From: Okapia johnstoni
Lineage: Eukaryota; Chordata; Mammalia; Artiodactyla; Giraffidae
Assembly (NCBI GenBank): GCA_024291935.2
Contig: CM044310.1
Span: 85,907,713 to 85,971,712, forward strand
DNA: 64,000 nt
Direction: 5' to 3'
The notes beneath the pieces were generated by a model. It did no database searches and was not told the DNA's origin. It saw nothing but the letters and a program-made list of their open reading frames with translations. Each line of letters begins with the position of its first letter. The stretch's first letter is position 1. The translations under genes and the position numbers were made by a program. This document shows positions 9,321-20,875 of the stretch, one piece after another.

Positions 9321-11639
9321 CGCCGATGTCAGGGTGCAGAATCCTTTCTTAGAAATGGCGTGTGTGTTGGGGGGGTTGCTGCAGAGTGGACACCCCGGGC
9401 ATCCTGGGGAGCGGTGTCAGGGAAACGGAGCCCGCCGGAGCCCCAAGCAGGCGTGGGATGGGGGAGGAGCAGGGAGCCGGGTGGCGGAGGCTCCAGGAAC
9501 TTTCAGGGAGCACTTGGAAAAGTGAATATACTGGAATTTTCGGTCCGTAGAGATTCTTCGTTTCCCTCCCCCTTCTCCTGCTCCCGGGGTCTCCGCGCCA
9601 ACCTGTTTTCTTTCGGCAGAGATCCTCCCATCCGCGGGGGTGGGGATGGGAAGCAAGACTTTTAGTTTTACAGTGGGGTATTTCCTAAACCAAAGCTGAA
9701 ATCCCAGAATCCGGGCGCCCACCTTCACAGGTTAGGGCGTGCAGCCGAGAGCAGGATTGAAATTCCCGGTATTGCGGCAACTCCGGACTAAACGCTTTAG
9801 GCCGCTGCGGCGACCTACGCACAGGCCAGGCCGGCAGCAGGAGCGCTCCGGGGACAACACCCCCGGGCGGTGCCTGGCTTGGAGTTGCCTGTCCCGGCTC
9901 GGAGGCGGAAAGTGGCCGCCTTGCTTTGATTGATAGAAGAATCTAATCCGAATTCTAGCAGAGCGGAGGGATCGGAGAACCTTGGCCCCAGCTGTCTCTG
10001 GTCTCAGCAGCTCCAGGGAGCCCCGCTGGGAGTCCCGTGGACACCTAGTTTTGACCTCGCCCCTACTCCGCGCCTCTTTCTACCAGTCCTCATGCAGGTC
10101 GGCGCCTCGAGTAGGCATGAAGGCCGAGAAAACTGGGTGGTGGTGGTGGTGGGGATACAAGGGAAAGCTTTGGGGCAGCTAGGTTTGGGGTTCGATTGGG
10201 GAAAAGAACGTGCGGCCTTCTTAAACTGGATCAGACTGCTTCGCTAACCTTCTACTCACCTGCTTCTGCCTGGTGCCAGATGTTGACCTTAGCTGGAGTC
10301 TCCCCAGAAGAGGAGGTATCAGAGGAAGCTTTGAAATGTTTCCCCGGCGCCTGATTTCGTTTTCAGTTAAACCTCTCAGCCGAGTGGCATAGGGAATCAC
10401 GGACTCACCGACTCAAGAAAAAATTTCAGGGTTACAAAATTGAGGGTAACGTTATTGTCTGGCGTGTTCCCTAAGTGTCAGACGCTGAGCCTCGACGGCC
10501 CTGCAAATCTAGAGTTTGCACAAGGTAGTGGCACCAGACCCGCCCCGGGGAGAGCCAAGAGTGAGATGCCGAAGTGGGGAAACTGGGGCTGCGTTGGGCC
10601 CCTGTTTAACGGGCAGCTCTTCGAGAAGGAACAGAGAACAATGAGCCCAGGAGATGCTTCCTCGGCTCGCATTAACTCGCTATCGACCTGGCTGCGTTGG
10701 ACTGCGAGAGGCGGGAAAGAGGCCAGTCAAGGGGCGAAGCTGTGCTCAATGAATTAGCCACGCTGGACCAGGGCACCCATGGCTCAGAAAACGAACCTCC
10801 AACCCAGATGAGGACCCAAGGACCTCGATTATTTAGATACTTCCAGGCGCCCCAGGTCTTCAGCAGAATCAGCCTAGTCTCCAACTCCGCTACCCTAGTC
10901 TCCAGCGGAGACCCTAGCCCGGGCGATCCGCGCCCCACCTCGGGACCCAGAGCCCTAGGCAGCCGAGCCCCGACGTGGCGCTAGCTCCCCAATGCCACCA
11001 GGCCAGTGGAATCCGGCTCCGAACTGAACTCACGGGTCCAAGGACAGCCGAGCCTTTTCCAGGGATTTTTAATCCAAGAGATGGGGTCAAAGTGACACTC
11101 GCACAGGGAGGAAAAGCAGGTGCACGGGAAGTTCATTTGGGAAAGTCGTGCGCGCAAAAACGCACAGAAACCCTTCTTCACCAGCTCACTCTCTTCCAAC
11201 GTTCCCAGAGCACAAAATGCTTCAGAGGCTTGCTGTAGACGCTCTCTCAACGCGGCCGAGGGTGTGGGGAATGAGCCGGGGGCGTCCATAGCACTGGCTT
11301 AGCACGCACTTATTGCAGCGCTCCCGGGTCTCACACTTGGAGGTGCGGGCCCGACGTGTGCCCAGGGCCGGTGGCCCGCCTGGCTCAAGGGCTGCGCCGC
11401 GCACTGTACACGGGCCTCCAGTCACCAGGCCCCTTTCTTGCCCCCTCCTCGCTCGGCCTCACGGCGCCCACGCGTCCCCATCGGGGGCGCCGCTGTAGCC
11501 CTAAGTTTCTCCGCCGAGGCCCATCTTCTGTCCTTCCCTCCCAGGCCCGAAGTCCCTGGGCTGCAGTGCGGACCCGCGATCCCTCGGCTTCCTGCAGACG
11601 CCGCGGCGCACGCTCCCACCGCTCCCTCCCCCCGCGCTC
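9321..11639. other. Unique sequence upstream of IRX3
   Basis: GC-moderate, no exon or transposon recognised. Contains a (GGT)n run at 10136-10155 and a TGATTGATAG site at 9927-9936. Confidence 0.45.
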
Positions 11640-12030
11640 GGGTTACAGGTTAATGAAATGCTCGTTTTCCTCAGTCATTTGTTTTGTTTTCCTGCAAAGT
11701 TCTGATAAGTAGCTAACCAACGAAGCTTGTAATTACAATCTTACAGAAACCGGGCCGATCTGTATATAAATCTCACCATCCAATTACAAGATGTAATAAT
11801 TTTGCACTCAAGCTGGTAATGAGGTCTAATACTCGTGCATGCGATAATCCCCTCTGGATGCTGGCTTGATCAGATGTTGGCTTTGTAATTAGACGGGCAG
11901 AAAATCATTATTTCATGTTCAAATAGAAAATGAGGTTGGTGGGAAGTTAATTTCTCTCCGCTCTGTGAAGCGTAGACAAGAATTTAATGATTTAATTACA
12001 GTTGTAAGCCCTTTCCATGAGACTTAAATT
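11640..12030. promoter_or_regulatory. Candidate conserved enhancer about 3.7 kb upstream of IRX3
   Basis: An abrupt A/T-rich, repeat-free island between GC-rich flanks. It holds many homeodomain cores: the perfect palindrome TTGTAATTACAA (11727-11738), CAATTACAAG (11781-11790), TGTAATTAG (11884-11892) and TTTAATTACA (11991-12000), plus TGATAAGT and CGATAATCC GATA-type sites. This composition is typical of deeply conserved developmental enhancers; conservation itself was not checked. Confidence 0.6.
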
Positions 12031-13059
12031 GAGCTGAGAATATTTTTTTCTTTCTCTCTCTCTTCTGCGTTCTCTCTCTCTCCTCTATTAGCAGCCGCGT
12101 GGACGCCCGAGTGCGTGGCCTGGTGTCCGCATCGGGAGGGGTTTGTATTGGGCTAAGAGTCCAGACCCCAGCATCCCTGGAGGCGTGGGGCGCGGCCTCT
12201 CGGGCCGCCCCGGAACGGACTGCCTCTTGCCGCCGGTTCTCAGGGCCTCAGACCCCTTCTCTGGGCCCAGAGAAGCGACTGGGAAACTTTGGGAGAAAGT
12301 TTGCCAACTTTGCTCTCGGCGAGGGAGAGGCTGCCCGAAAGGCCGGGCCAGCGACTAGCCGCTACGGGCGGGGTGGGCCCCCAGCCAGCCCGGGGTACTC
12401 GGAGCTGGCCGGGCTGCCCAAGGAGCGGCGCGAGGCCGGCCGGCGGCGGGCCCCTCGCTTCCCCCAAGCCGCCCTTGCCCCTCCTCGAAATGGCCCGAGC
12501 CCCTGGGTCTCCAAGCAGCCGCGACGCGCAGCAGCACCCGAAGCTGCCAGGATTGGAAACCTGGCCCCCAATCTGAGTGGGGTTATTTCTCTCTACCTCT
12601 CCAGGGTCATCTTTTCCACCTGACTCTAGCAGTTTCACTCCCTCCGCCTCTTTTGCTTTTCCTCTCTCTGTCTGTCTTTCCCACCTTCTTTATATTCGAT
12701 TTCTAGGTCATTGATTTTACTTCTCTTCCCTCAATTCCCTCATTCACTGTTATCTTTTTCTCCCCCGTCTGGACCACTTTTCACTTCAATTTTCTCAATT
12801 TTGCTCCTTCCCTCTTCCCTTATTGTATGTCTCTTTTTCCCCCTCTCTGACTCTGCGTTTCTCCCCCTCTTCCTCATTTCTCGTTCTTTCTTTTTTTTCC
12901 CCCGTCCCTCTCTTTCATGCTTATCTATTTCCTTCGTCGATTTCTTGGTCTGTCTCTCAGGTTCTCTGCGTGTATTTTCTCTGCTCTTCCTCTCCAGCTT
13001 CTGTCCCCTCCCCCCGTGGATCTGCCTTGCCGGCGGCGCCCCCTCCTCATCCATCTTGG
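12031..13059. other. GC-rich sequence then pyrimidine-rich tract
   Basis: 12090-12640 is GC-rich with no recognised exon; 12640-13015 is a long C/T-rich tract on the plus strand. No transposon seen. Confidence 0.5.
12640..13015 (+). repeat. Polypyrimidine low-complexity tract
   Basis: Almost continuous C/T runs on the plus strand, with open frames on both strands that are artefacts of the composition. Confidence 0.7.
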
Positions 13060-13600
13060 GAGATGAATATGTCGCTTTATTAGATGCCGAGGCCAGAGCT
13101 GGGTGATGGGGCTCGGCCAGCCTAGCGCATTTTCTTCATGCATATTGACGAGATGGTAATGAGCGCGTTTGCATTGTTGCGTGGAGATGCTGCGTTTCCT
13201 GCCGCAGTTCGGAGCCGGCGAGGGTGTCGCGGGCCCAAGAGTGAGCGCAGTGGGCACCTGGCCTGATGGCTGCAGCTGGCCCTCAGCGGGTTCACGGTGC
13301 TTGGGGCCCGGGGAAGGAAGTGACCTCGGTGCGGGCCCGGGCGGGCCGCCGCCTCCTTGGGCTCCTCCACAAAGGCTGTCTGCTCTCCCCTCATTAAAGC
13401 CTCGTTATGGGAACCCCCGCCTGGCTCGCGACGGTTCTTTCGGCGCCCCCCTCCCCTGTTGTTTTGAGGCCTGGGATGGAGCGCCACCAGGAAATTAGTG
13501 CCTGACAACAACGTCTAATGGCAATAAATTGTTTGCGATTCCGAGTGACACGTCGCGGGATCAAACACAGCCGCATTGTGTACGGTGCCCGGCTCGCTCC
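13060..13600. promoter_or_regulatory. Candidate regulatory block upstream of IRX3
   Basis: Repeat-free sequence with CATGCATATTGAC, GGTAATGAG, GTTTGCATTGTTGCG (adjacent POU-like and SOX-like half sites, about 13168-13182), CTCATTAAAGC, AAATTAGTG and CAATAAATTGTTTGCG. Site density and lack of repeats suggest conserved regulatory DNA; inference only. Confidence 0.45.
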
Positions 13601-14302
13601 TCGTTAATCTTGCCGCGCGCAGTAGCCGCGCTTGGTCAGGGAAGGTTGCGCTCAGGCCCTTGGCTGTCCGCTCCGCGGGCTCTCAGCCGACCTGGACGAC
13701 CCGACTTTCTAGGAGGGCTTGTCCTTTCCCGAGAAGGTCTGCAAAGCTCAGGACCCGGACCCAGGCTCACCTCTCCAAGAGGTGGTTTCTGAAAGTCAGG
13801 GTCTCCAAGAGCACAAACTCTGAATTGAGCTAAGACAGAACCGCCGTACTCCTTGCTGGAAATTCAGAAGTGTGAAGCCCCGTTCTAGACACAGTGGAGT
13901 AGGGATTCTGTGGACATTAGATTTTTGCATTAATCACCCCCCCACCCCCACCACCGTTCTCTTCCAACTTCATACTGGGCAAGTTGAGAGCTTTTTGTTT
14001 AAAAGCAAAAAAAGTCAAGATCTGGCCTTGTCTGGAATTGTGTTGGATCTTGTCCCCCAAACTTCAAGCCCTCCACTACCACCTCTACTATTATTTGCTT
14101 AATATTTTTCCTTTCGTTGACTCAAGTTAAATACTTAAATACATGTTTTTAGAAAGAAAACTTGATATTACTACTGTAAATGGAAAAGTGGCCATTACTC
14201 ACCATAAAAGTAAATTGTGAAAGATAAACACAAGTAAAACCAAGCAATGTTAATACATTCTGGTCATGATTGCTTGCTTGGGAATGACTGCTAGAGGTCC
14301 AG

Positions 14303-14303
<1 letters not shown>
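13601..14303. other. Unique sequence
   Basis: No exon or transposon recognised. CpG-rich up to about 13780, A/T-rich afterwards. Confidence 0.4.

Positions 14304-14347
<44 letters not shown>
14304..14347. repeat. (TG)n microsatellite, about 22 units
   Basis: Uninterrupted TG dinucleotides immediately before a BovB insertion. Confidence 0.97.
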
Positions 14348-14348
<1 letters not shown>

Positions 14349-14361
14349 ATCAGCAAGTGTT

Positions 14362-14511
14362 TTTCAGTCGCTCATTCGTGTCTGACTTGAGACCCATGGA
14401 CTGCAGCACACCAGGCTTCCCTGTCCTTCACCATCTCCCAGAGCTTACTCAAACTCATGTCCATTGAGTTGGTGATGCCATCTAGCCATCTTGTCTTCTG
14501 TCATCCCCTTT
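14362..14511 (-). mobile_element. BovB LINE 3' fragment with target-site duplication
   Basis: Reverse complement of the BovB 3' end (CAGTCGCTCATTCGTGTCTG; TACTCAAACTCATGTCCATT). Flanked by the 10-bp direct repeat AGCAAGTGTT at 14352-14361 and 14512-14521. Confidence 0.92.
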
Positions 14512-14521
14512 AGCAAGTGTT

Positions 14522-15124
14522 GGGAATGTCAAATACTGAATCTTTCTAGAAGATGAGAGAATTGAAAAAGAAATGTTTCTCACTATTTAATAATGTTAGC
14601 TAATTCTCTACACTGCCTAATATTATGTTCAGGATCCTAAAAGCTACACTGGTTTAGGGTTTACCAAAGTCTGTTGAAGAGTATGCAAAAAATTCAAGAT
14701 AAAAAAATAACATATCGAGTTATTATTAATTACCAAATAATTGTGTTAAGCATGGTCACACAAAATCACATTTAATTCTCACAATAGACCTTTGAGGGAG
14801 AGACTAGCTTAGGGTGGCCACGTCTGGTTGTGAAGGATGCTCACTGAACAAGGGCACCTAGCTGAAGAACTAAGAGGCTGTGAAGTCCAGTCTTTCTGTG
14901 CTCAGGGCTGCACTCAAGGAAAAGCAAATTTCTCTAATCTGCTCAAAGTTGGGGTATGACCCAGCCCTAGAAAAGGGGAAACACGACTTAGCTTGGCAAA
15001 GCCCAGGCTGGAGCCCCATCTAATATTTATCCCTCCTCTGGGAGGAAGATCAGGGCCTTTGGGTGATTGGGGGAGGTGGTGTCGGGGTCTGGAAGGAGGT
15101 TACTGGAAGACTAGTCCCTGGTTT
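14522..15124. other. Unique or unrecognised sequence
   Basis: No gene found. A stretch near 14760-14905 faintly resembles a decayed MIR (TTTAATTCTCACAATAGACC). Confidence 0.35.
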
Positions 15125-15325
15125 GACCAAAGGTAAAGGCAATGGGCCTGCCAGTGCAGGAGATGCAAGAGACTTGGGTTCGATCCCTGGGTCGGGAAGA
15201 CCCCCTGGAGTAGAAAATGGCAATGCACTCTAGAATTCTTGCTTGAAGAATCCCCATGGACAGAGGAGCCTGGTGGGCTACCATCCATGGGGTCACAAAG
15301 AGTTGGACACGACTGAGCACACACA
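15125..15325 (+). mobile_element. Bov-tA SINE with decayed head
   Basis: B box GGGTTCGATCCC, body CTGGGTCGGGAAGACCCC and end AGTTGGACACGACTGAG. Followed by a CA-rich tail at 15319-15355. Confidence 0.9.
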
Positions 15326-15675
15326 CACACACGCGTGCAAAGACACACACACAAAGGCAACAGGACTGCTGTGCTTTCCCTTTTCCTTGAGCCTCACACT
15401 TCTTGCAAATATTTGGAGAGGACTTGGGTAAAAATACAGCAGATCGAATGTACATTTTCTCAGCTAGCAACCAGGTTGGGACAGGGGGAGATGTTCATGG
15501 TTTGCTTGGCCTAACCATGGGTGTTTCGACTGTTCCTTGCCTTTTTTTGGTTCAGTTTACCTGCATGAGTTTATAGTCCAGAGTCCTGCTTTGTTGCCAT
15601 CCATACTGTTAAGAAACTTCAGATTCTTAAGGGCAAACAGGAATTGCATTGCATCAGAGATTGAGAATTAGGGTG

Positions 15676-15800
15676 ACCTCTGGAGAAGGGAACGGCTACC
15701 AATTCTAGTATTCTTGCCTGGGAAATCCGAAGGACAGAGGAGCCTGCTGGGATACAGTCCATGGGTCGCAAAGAGTCGGAGATGATTGAGTGACTAACAC
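15676..15800 (+). mobile_element. BovA SINE monomer
   Basis: BovA body only (TTCTAGTATTCTTGCCTGGG, GGACAGAGGAGCCTGCTGGG, GTCGCAAAGAGTCGGA), without a tRNA head. Confidence 0.88.
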
Positions 15801-16400
15801 TGTTTTCTGGTCATAGACATCTTTAGGGGGGAAGTTTTGCCTCCATAGAGTCTTTTTTTTTTTAAGTTGAATTGCTTGCCAACACTTGCTAATTAGGTGA
15901 TTTTATTTAAAAATCTAGATTTCAGTTTGTTAGAAAAACCAGAAGGCTAAGAAATCCAAGACTGTCCTCAATGAGATCGCAGCAACTACTCATGTATCTG
16001 GACACCCATTTGCTCTGATTTGCTCTATTGCCTGCAGGCAGCTTAGTGCTAGCACTGCTTTGCATCCTTAGTTGAGAGAATGGAAGCCCTTGCAGTAGAT
16101 GCTGCTCTTCCATTGTGAAGAAAATAGTACAGAGTGTGACCTGGGCAAGGTGTTGTAAGAGCTTCTTCTTTTCTCTCTACCACACTCCTGGTTAGCTGGG
16201 TAGATGCTTTCCAGCTAACCAGGTTGAGGGCAGGTTTCCAGGAGTCAAAGAGATGAACAGTTCTGAGAGGATGTCCAGGAGACCCAGCTAGGCCAATTCT
16301 AAAGCTTCTGGGAAGAGAACAGAAAGACTGGTCCCTAAACAGCCATTAGTAGGATGCCCCCACCCCCTTGCCTTCCCATCCTTAGCATCAGCCCCACTCC

Positions 16401-16540
16401 CCTTTTTTTTTATTTGGCTGCATTGGGTCTTAGTTGTTGTTGAATGGGGGATGGGAATCTAGTTCCCTGACCAGGGATTGAACCCAGGCCCCCTGCATTG
16501 GGAGAGTAGAGTCTTAACCACTAGACTACCAGGGAAATCC
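16401..16540 (-). mobile_element. CHR-type tRNA SINE
   Basis: On the minus strand: TTCCCTGGTAGTCTAGTGG head, B-box-like GGGTTCAATCCCTGGTC, and an A tail (plus-strand T run at about 16404). Confidence 0.88.
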
Positions 16541-16639
16541 TGTGCATCAACCCTTTCTTGATTCCCATGCGCCGTCTTAAAAATGTCAAGCCACGAAGCC
16601 TGCTTCCTCCCTTCTTTTCTTCTTCTCCCTTTCTCCTTG

Positions 16640-16790
16640 CAACAAACACTGATTGAATGGCTTCCGCAAGCTAGGAACTGTGCTAAGTTCTGGGAAACAT
16701 GAGCGGGACAGTCCAGGACCCTGTTCTCATGGAGCTTACATTTTAGTGGGACAATCAAATACCAATGAGGAAAACAAGGAGGACAAATTA
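16640..16790 (+). repeat. Old interspersed repeat, family uncertain
   Basis: Phrases AACACTGATTGAATGGC, GGAACTGTGCTAAGTTCTGG and CATGGAGCTTACATTTTAGT match a widespread ancient mammalian repeat, but I cannot name the family with confidence. Confidence 0.45.
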
Positions 16791-16844
16791 AGATGTGTAA
16801 AGTTCTACAAAACAGCACCAACAGTAATACGGGGTGTACTGAGT

Positions 16845-17285
16845 TGGATGATGTCTTCCTCAGATTCATGTCTTTCCCAGAACCTAAGAACCCAACCTTA
16901 TTTGAAAATAGGGCCCTTGAAGATGTAATGAATTGAGATGAAACTTACATTGGGGTTGCATCTCCTATTGGAGCAGAGTGGGCTTGGAATCCAGTAAGAC
17001 CAGTGTCTTTGTAAGAAGGGGACAAAGGACACAGAGACAGACACAGAAGGGAACTAGGTGATGTGAAGACAGAGGCAAAAATTGGATTGATGCATCTGTA
17101 AACCAAGAAATGCCAAAAATTACTGACAGTGTCCAGAAGCCAGAAAGAGGCAAGAAAGAATTCTCCCCTAGGGCCTTTTGTCAACACCTTGATTTCAGAC
17201 ATCTAGTCTTCAGAACCATAAATTTCTGTAGTTTCAAGCCATCTAGTTTGTGGTAATTTGTGACAGCAACCCCAAGAAACTAATA
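16845..17285 (+). mobile_element. Old LTR-like element (MaLR/MLT1-like)
   Basis: Resembles old LTR consensus phrases: CTTATTTGAAAATAGGGCCC, GTCTTTGTAAGAAGGGGAC, ATGTGAAGACAGAGGC, CCATAAATTTCTGTAGTTTC and an ACCCCAAGAAACTAATATA end. No coding content. The family name is tentative. Confidence 0.55.
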
Positions 17286-17404
17286 TACAGAGGGATAAGA
17301 GAGCTGTTACTTTAGGTAGCACAATCACAGATCTGCAAGGAGGAGATGATGTTTTAGCTGAGATGGAGTCAGTGGTGAAATTCTGGGAGAAGTGTGGTTT
17401 AAAG

Positions 17405-17735
17405 CTGCTCAGTCCAATACGGTAGCTGCTAGCCACATGTGACCATAGAATACTTGAAATGCAGCTGGTCCAAATTGAGATAAGCTGAAAGAGTAGAACC
17501 CCCACCAGATTTCAAAGACTTAGTATGAAAAGAAAAGAATGTAAACCATTTCATTCATTTTTTAATACTGATGGCACATTGAAACAATATTTTGGATAAC
17601 TCGAGTTAAATAAGGAATATTATTAAAATTAATTTCACCTGCTTATTTTACCTTTCTTAATGTGGGTAGTAGGAGATTTTGAATTACATTTGTGACTCAC
17701 ATTACATTTCTATTACATGGTGTTGTTCTAAATGT
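17405..17735. mobile_element. hAT-type DNA transposon fossil
   Basis: CAGTCCAATACGGTAGCTGC at one end and a decayed complementary CTATTACATGG end at the other; interior AAAATTAATTTCACCTG is typical of a common hAT/MER element. Exact subfamily not assigned. Confidence 0.6.
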
Positions 17736-18529
17736 AAGAACAGCATGTGCAAAGGCCCTGTGGCAGGGAGGAGTGTTTCAATACTCAGCCTTCATGTTGA
17801 TATTTATTTGGTGATTTTGCTAGACATGGGGAGCTGATCTGAGCAGCCCTGTGGAACTTACAAAGAGTAAATATGTCTTTGTTCCTTCTTAGTGGAAAGA
17901 GTGGCCGTGAAGTTCAGTCCTTCAACCTGAATGGTGCCTCCTTCCCCTTTGCCAACACTGTTAGACACACACTTTGCCATCCTTTCTGCTTGGCACATTC
18001 ATCTCATCCTCTCCCTATGCTTGTTAACATGAGGACTCACAATGAGGCCTGACTCCTGGTGCCGAGGCCCTGGGGTGATACAGAAGCAGAGACCACCCTC
18101 CCCAAACCCACAGCTTGCAAAGTGAACTTCAAAGACCATATTAGTCCATTTGTGAAGCTAGAATTTTGTTCTTTCAAGACAGAGGTCACAGAAGGATACT
18201 CTGGACAGTGGGATGTTGCCTCTGAGATGAGACTATAAAAAGACTATGGCGTCTGTCTTGGGCACTTCTGACTCTCTGTCTTTGAGGTGACCAGCTGCCA
18301 TGTTGTGAAGATGCTCAGACTGCTGTTGAAGGGGCCCACCTGGCAAGGAACAAGGCTTTCTGGCCACCATGTGGGTGAGCTTGGATGTGGATTCTCTAGT
18401 CCCTGCTGAGTCTTCAGGGGACTGTAGCCCAGGCCAGCCACTTGAGCGTAACCCTTTAAGAAATCCTGAGTCAGCTGCACCTGGAGTCTGACTCATGAAA
18501 CTGTGAAATAATATATATTTGTTGTTTGA

Positions 18530-18720
18530 AGCTAAACATTGGCAAACTACAGGTGGGTAGGCTGCCTGTTTTTATAAATAAAGTTTTATTGGAACACAAG
18601 AATGCCCATTGTCTATGGTTGCTTTCAGACTCCACAGCAGAACCTGTTGAGTAGTTGCAGTGAACGTCATACAACCCACAAGCCTGAAGTATTTACTATC
18701 TGGCTCTTTAAGGAAAAGTT
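18530..18720. mobile_element. hAT-type MER element fragment
   Basis: Contains TAAAGTTTTATTGGAACACA and GTCTATGGTTGCTTTC, phrases of a common mammalian MER element. Diverged. Confidence 0.6.
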
Positions 18721-18871
18721 TATTGATTCCCGTTTTAATGCTGTGTTTTAGAATAATTGTTACACAACAGTAACTAACTAATACAATGACTTTAGGATCT
18801 AGAACAATGGGCCTAGCATGACTTGCATGTTATGGGTTAAGGCTTCTGCTTTCAGTTGTTCCTTGTAGTAC

Positions 18872-19786
18872 GTGTTGCATCAAGGAGTACGTCAAGGCTG
18901 TATATTGTCGCCCTGCTTATTTAACTTATATGCAGAGTACATCATGCAAAATGCCGGTCTGGAAGAAGCACAAGCTGGAATCAAGATTTCTGGGAGAAAT
19001 ATCAATAACCTCAGATAAGCGGATGACACCACTCTTACGGCAGAAAGCCAAGAGGAACTAAAGAGCCTCTAGATGAAGATGAAAGAGGAGAGTGAAGAAG
19101 CTGGCTTAAAACTCAACATTCAGAAAACTAAGATCATGGCATTCAGTCCCATCACTTCATGGCAAACAGATGGGGAAACAGTAAACAAACTTTATTTTCT
19201 TGGACTCCAAAATCACTGCAAGTGGTGACTGCAGCTGTGAAATTAAAGGACGTTTATTCCTTGGAAGAAAAGCTATGACCAACCTAGCCAGCATATTAAA
19301 AAGCAGAGACATTACTTTGCTAACAAAAGTCCATTTAGTCAAAGCTATGGTTTTTCCAGTAGTCATGTATGGATGTGAGAGTTGGACTATAAAGAAAGCT
19401 GAGCGCTGAAGAACTGATGCTTTTGAACTGTGGTGTTGGAGAAGACTCTTAAGAGTCCCTTGGACAGCAAGGAGATCAAGCCAGTCCATCCTAAAGGAAA
19501 TCAGTCCTGAATATTCATTGGAAGGACTGATGCTGAAGCTGAAGTTCCAATACTTGGCCACCTGATGTGAAGAGCTGATTCATTGGAAAAGACCCTGGTG
19601 CTCAGAAAGATTGAAGGCAAGAGGAGATGGGGATGACAGAGGACAAGATGGTTGAATGGCATCACTGACTCAATGGACATGAGTTTGAGCAAGCTCCGGG
19701 AGTTGGTGAAGGACAGGGAAGCCTGGCATGCGACAGTCCATGGGGTCCCAAGGAGTTGGACAAGACTGAGCGACTGAAAGTAAACT
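18872..19786 (+). pseudogene. BovB LINE reverse-transcriptase remnant, 5' truncated
   Basis: Begins inside the RT domain (GTCAAGGCTGTATATTGTCG) and runs to the BovB 3' end (ACAAGACTGAGCGACTGAAA). It is dead: the catalytic YADD motif has a stop (TAA at 19016-19018) in place of Tyr, with further stops and indels downstream. Same orientation as a better-preserved copy about 1.1 kb to the right. Confidence 0.95.
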
Positions 19787-20246
19787 AGTACGTTAATGAT
19801 GTTAAATGTGAACCGAGCATTTACTGTGTGCCCAGTCTTAATCATATTTCAGAATGCGGCATTCATTCCTTTATCTATGGTCCCCTCAGGCACTTCTACA
19901 GTTGATGACATTCTGTAGGTGTGACAAGTGTCTGTGGATTTAAATTGCCTTTTAGAGATTGGAATTAGCAGGACACACAACGGAAGACTCTGTAATCATG
20001 GTGTGGTGAGCAGAGAGCAAACATGTTCAGCTGCTAAGTATATTTGTTGGTTGTTAAACTCTGGAAATGTTCCTATGACCTTGTCCTGAGCCTCTCAGGG
20101 ATCTCTTGCTGCCGCAGCAGCCCACCACCCACTTCCCTCTCCCCCTGTCACCCCAACCCTTGGCCCAATGATCCAGCAACCAAAGGGCATAAGGCAGGCA
20201 CAGCAGGGGCCTTCCAAGTCTTTAGGGTCTACCCTGACTGGTCGGG
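19787..20246. other. Unrecognised sequence between BovB and SINE
   Basis: No gene or clear repeat seen. Confidence 0.35.
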
Positions 20247-20462
20247 CTTCCCAGGTGGCACTAGTGGTAAAGAACCCACCTACCAATACAGGAGACACAG
20301 GAGATGAGGTTTCAATCCCTGGGTTGGGAAGATCCCCTGGAGGAAGGCATGGCAACACACTCCAGTATTCTTGCCTGGAGAATCCCATGGACAGAGGAGC
20401 CTGGGGGCTATGGTCCATGGGGTTCCAAAGAGTCAGACAGGACTGAAGTGACTTAGCATGCA
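20247..20462 (+). mobile_element. Bov-tA SINE
   Basis: Head GGGCTTCCCAGGTGGCACTA, B box TTTCAATCCC, complete BovA body and ACAGGACTGAAGTGACTTAG end. Confidence 0.95.
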
Positions 20463-20875
20463 CGCACACTGATTGGTCAATTCCCACGTCATGCCGATGG
20501 TGGCATATTTAATGTCACCCAAAGACAAAACCCTGACTGCCAGCCACTGCTCCACTTTGGTCTTGGCTTTTGGAAGAAAAAGGCCCATCACCACTGCTCT
20601 CCAAGGCCAGACCTCAACCTGGTCCAAAAGAGACACTCAGCGAAGCTGATGGAATTCACAGGTGTCTACTGAAAGTTTGCCCCTTTATGGGATTAACAGG
20701 GGAGAGGATGCAAAGAACAATAAGACATGGGAGGGTCTGTAGCCAGACCTTCTGCTCCTAATCAAACCCCACTTCTGACCTCAGGCAAGCGACTCAGTTC
20801 TCTGTGCTTCAGTTTCCTCCTCTGTGACAATAATGGTTCCTACATCATGGCATTTTGATTAAAGAGAAAGTAATA

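Noticed and set aside
12740..13106. Ser/Phe/Leu-rich and Arg/Glu-rich open frames in the pyrimidine tract
   Set aside because: Artefacts of C/T composition on both strands.
14304..14347. CRISPR-like or satellite array
   Set aside because: Plain dinucleotide microsatellite; no spaced repeats of CRISPR type anywhere in the window.
18233..18496. Minus-strand open frames of about 80 codons near 18.2-18.5 kb
   Set aside because: No motif, no splice context, and flanked by transposon fossils.
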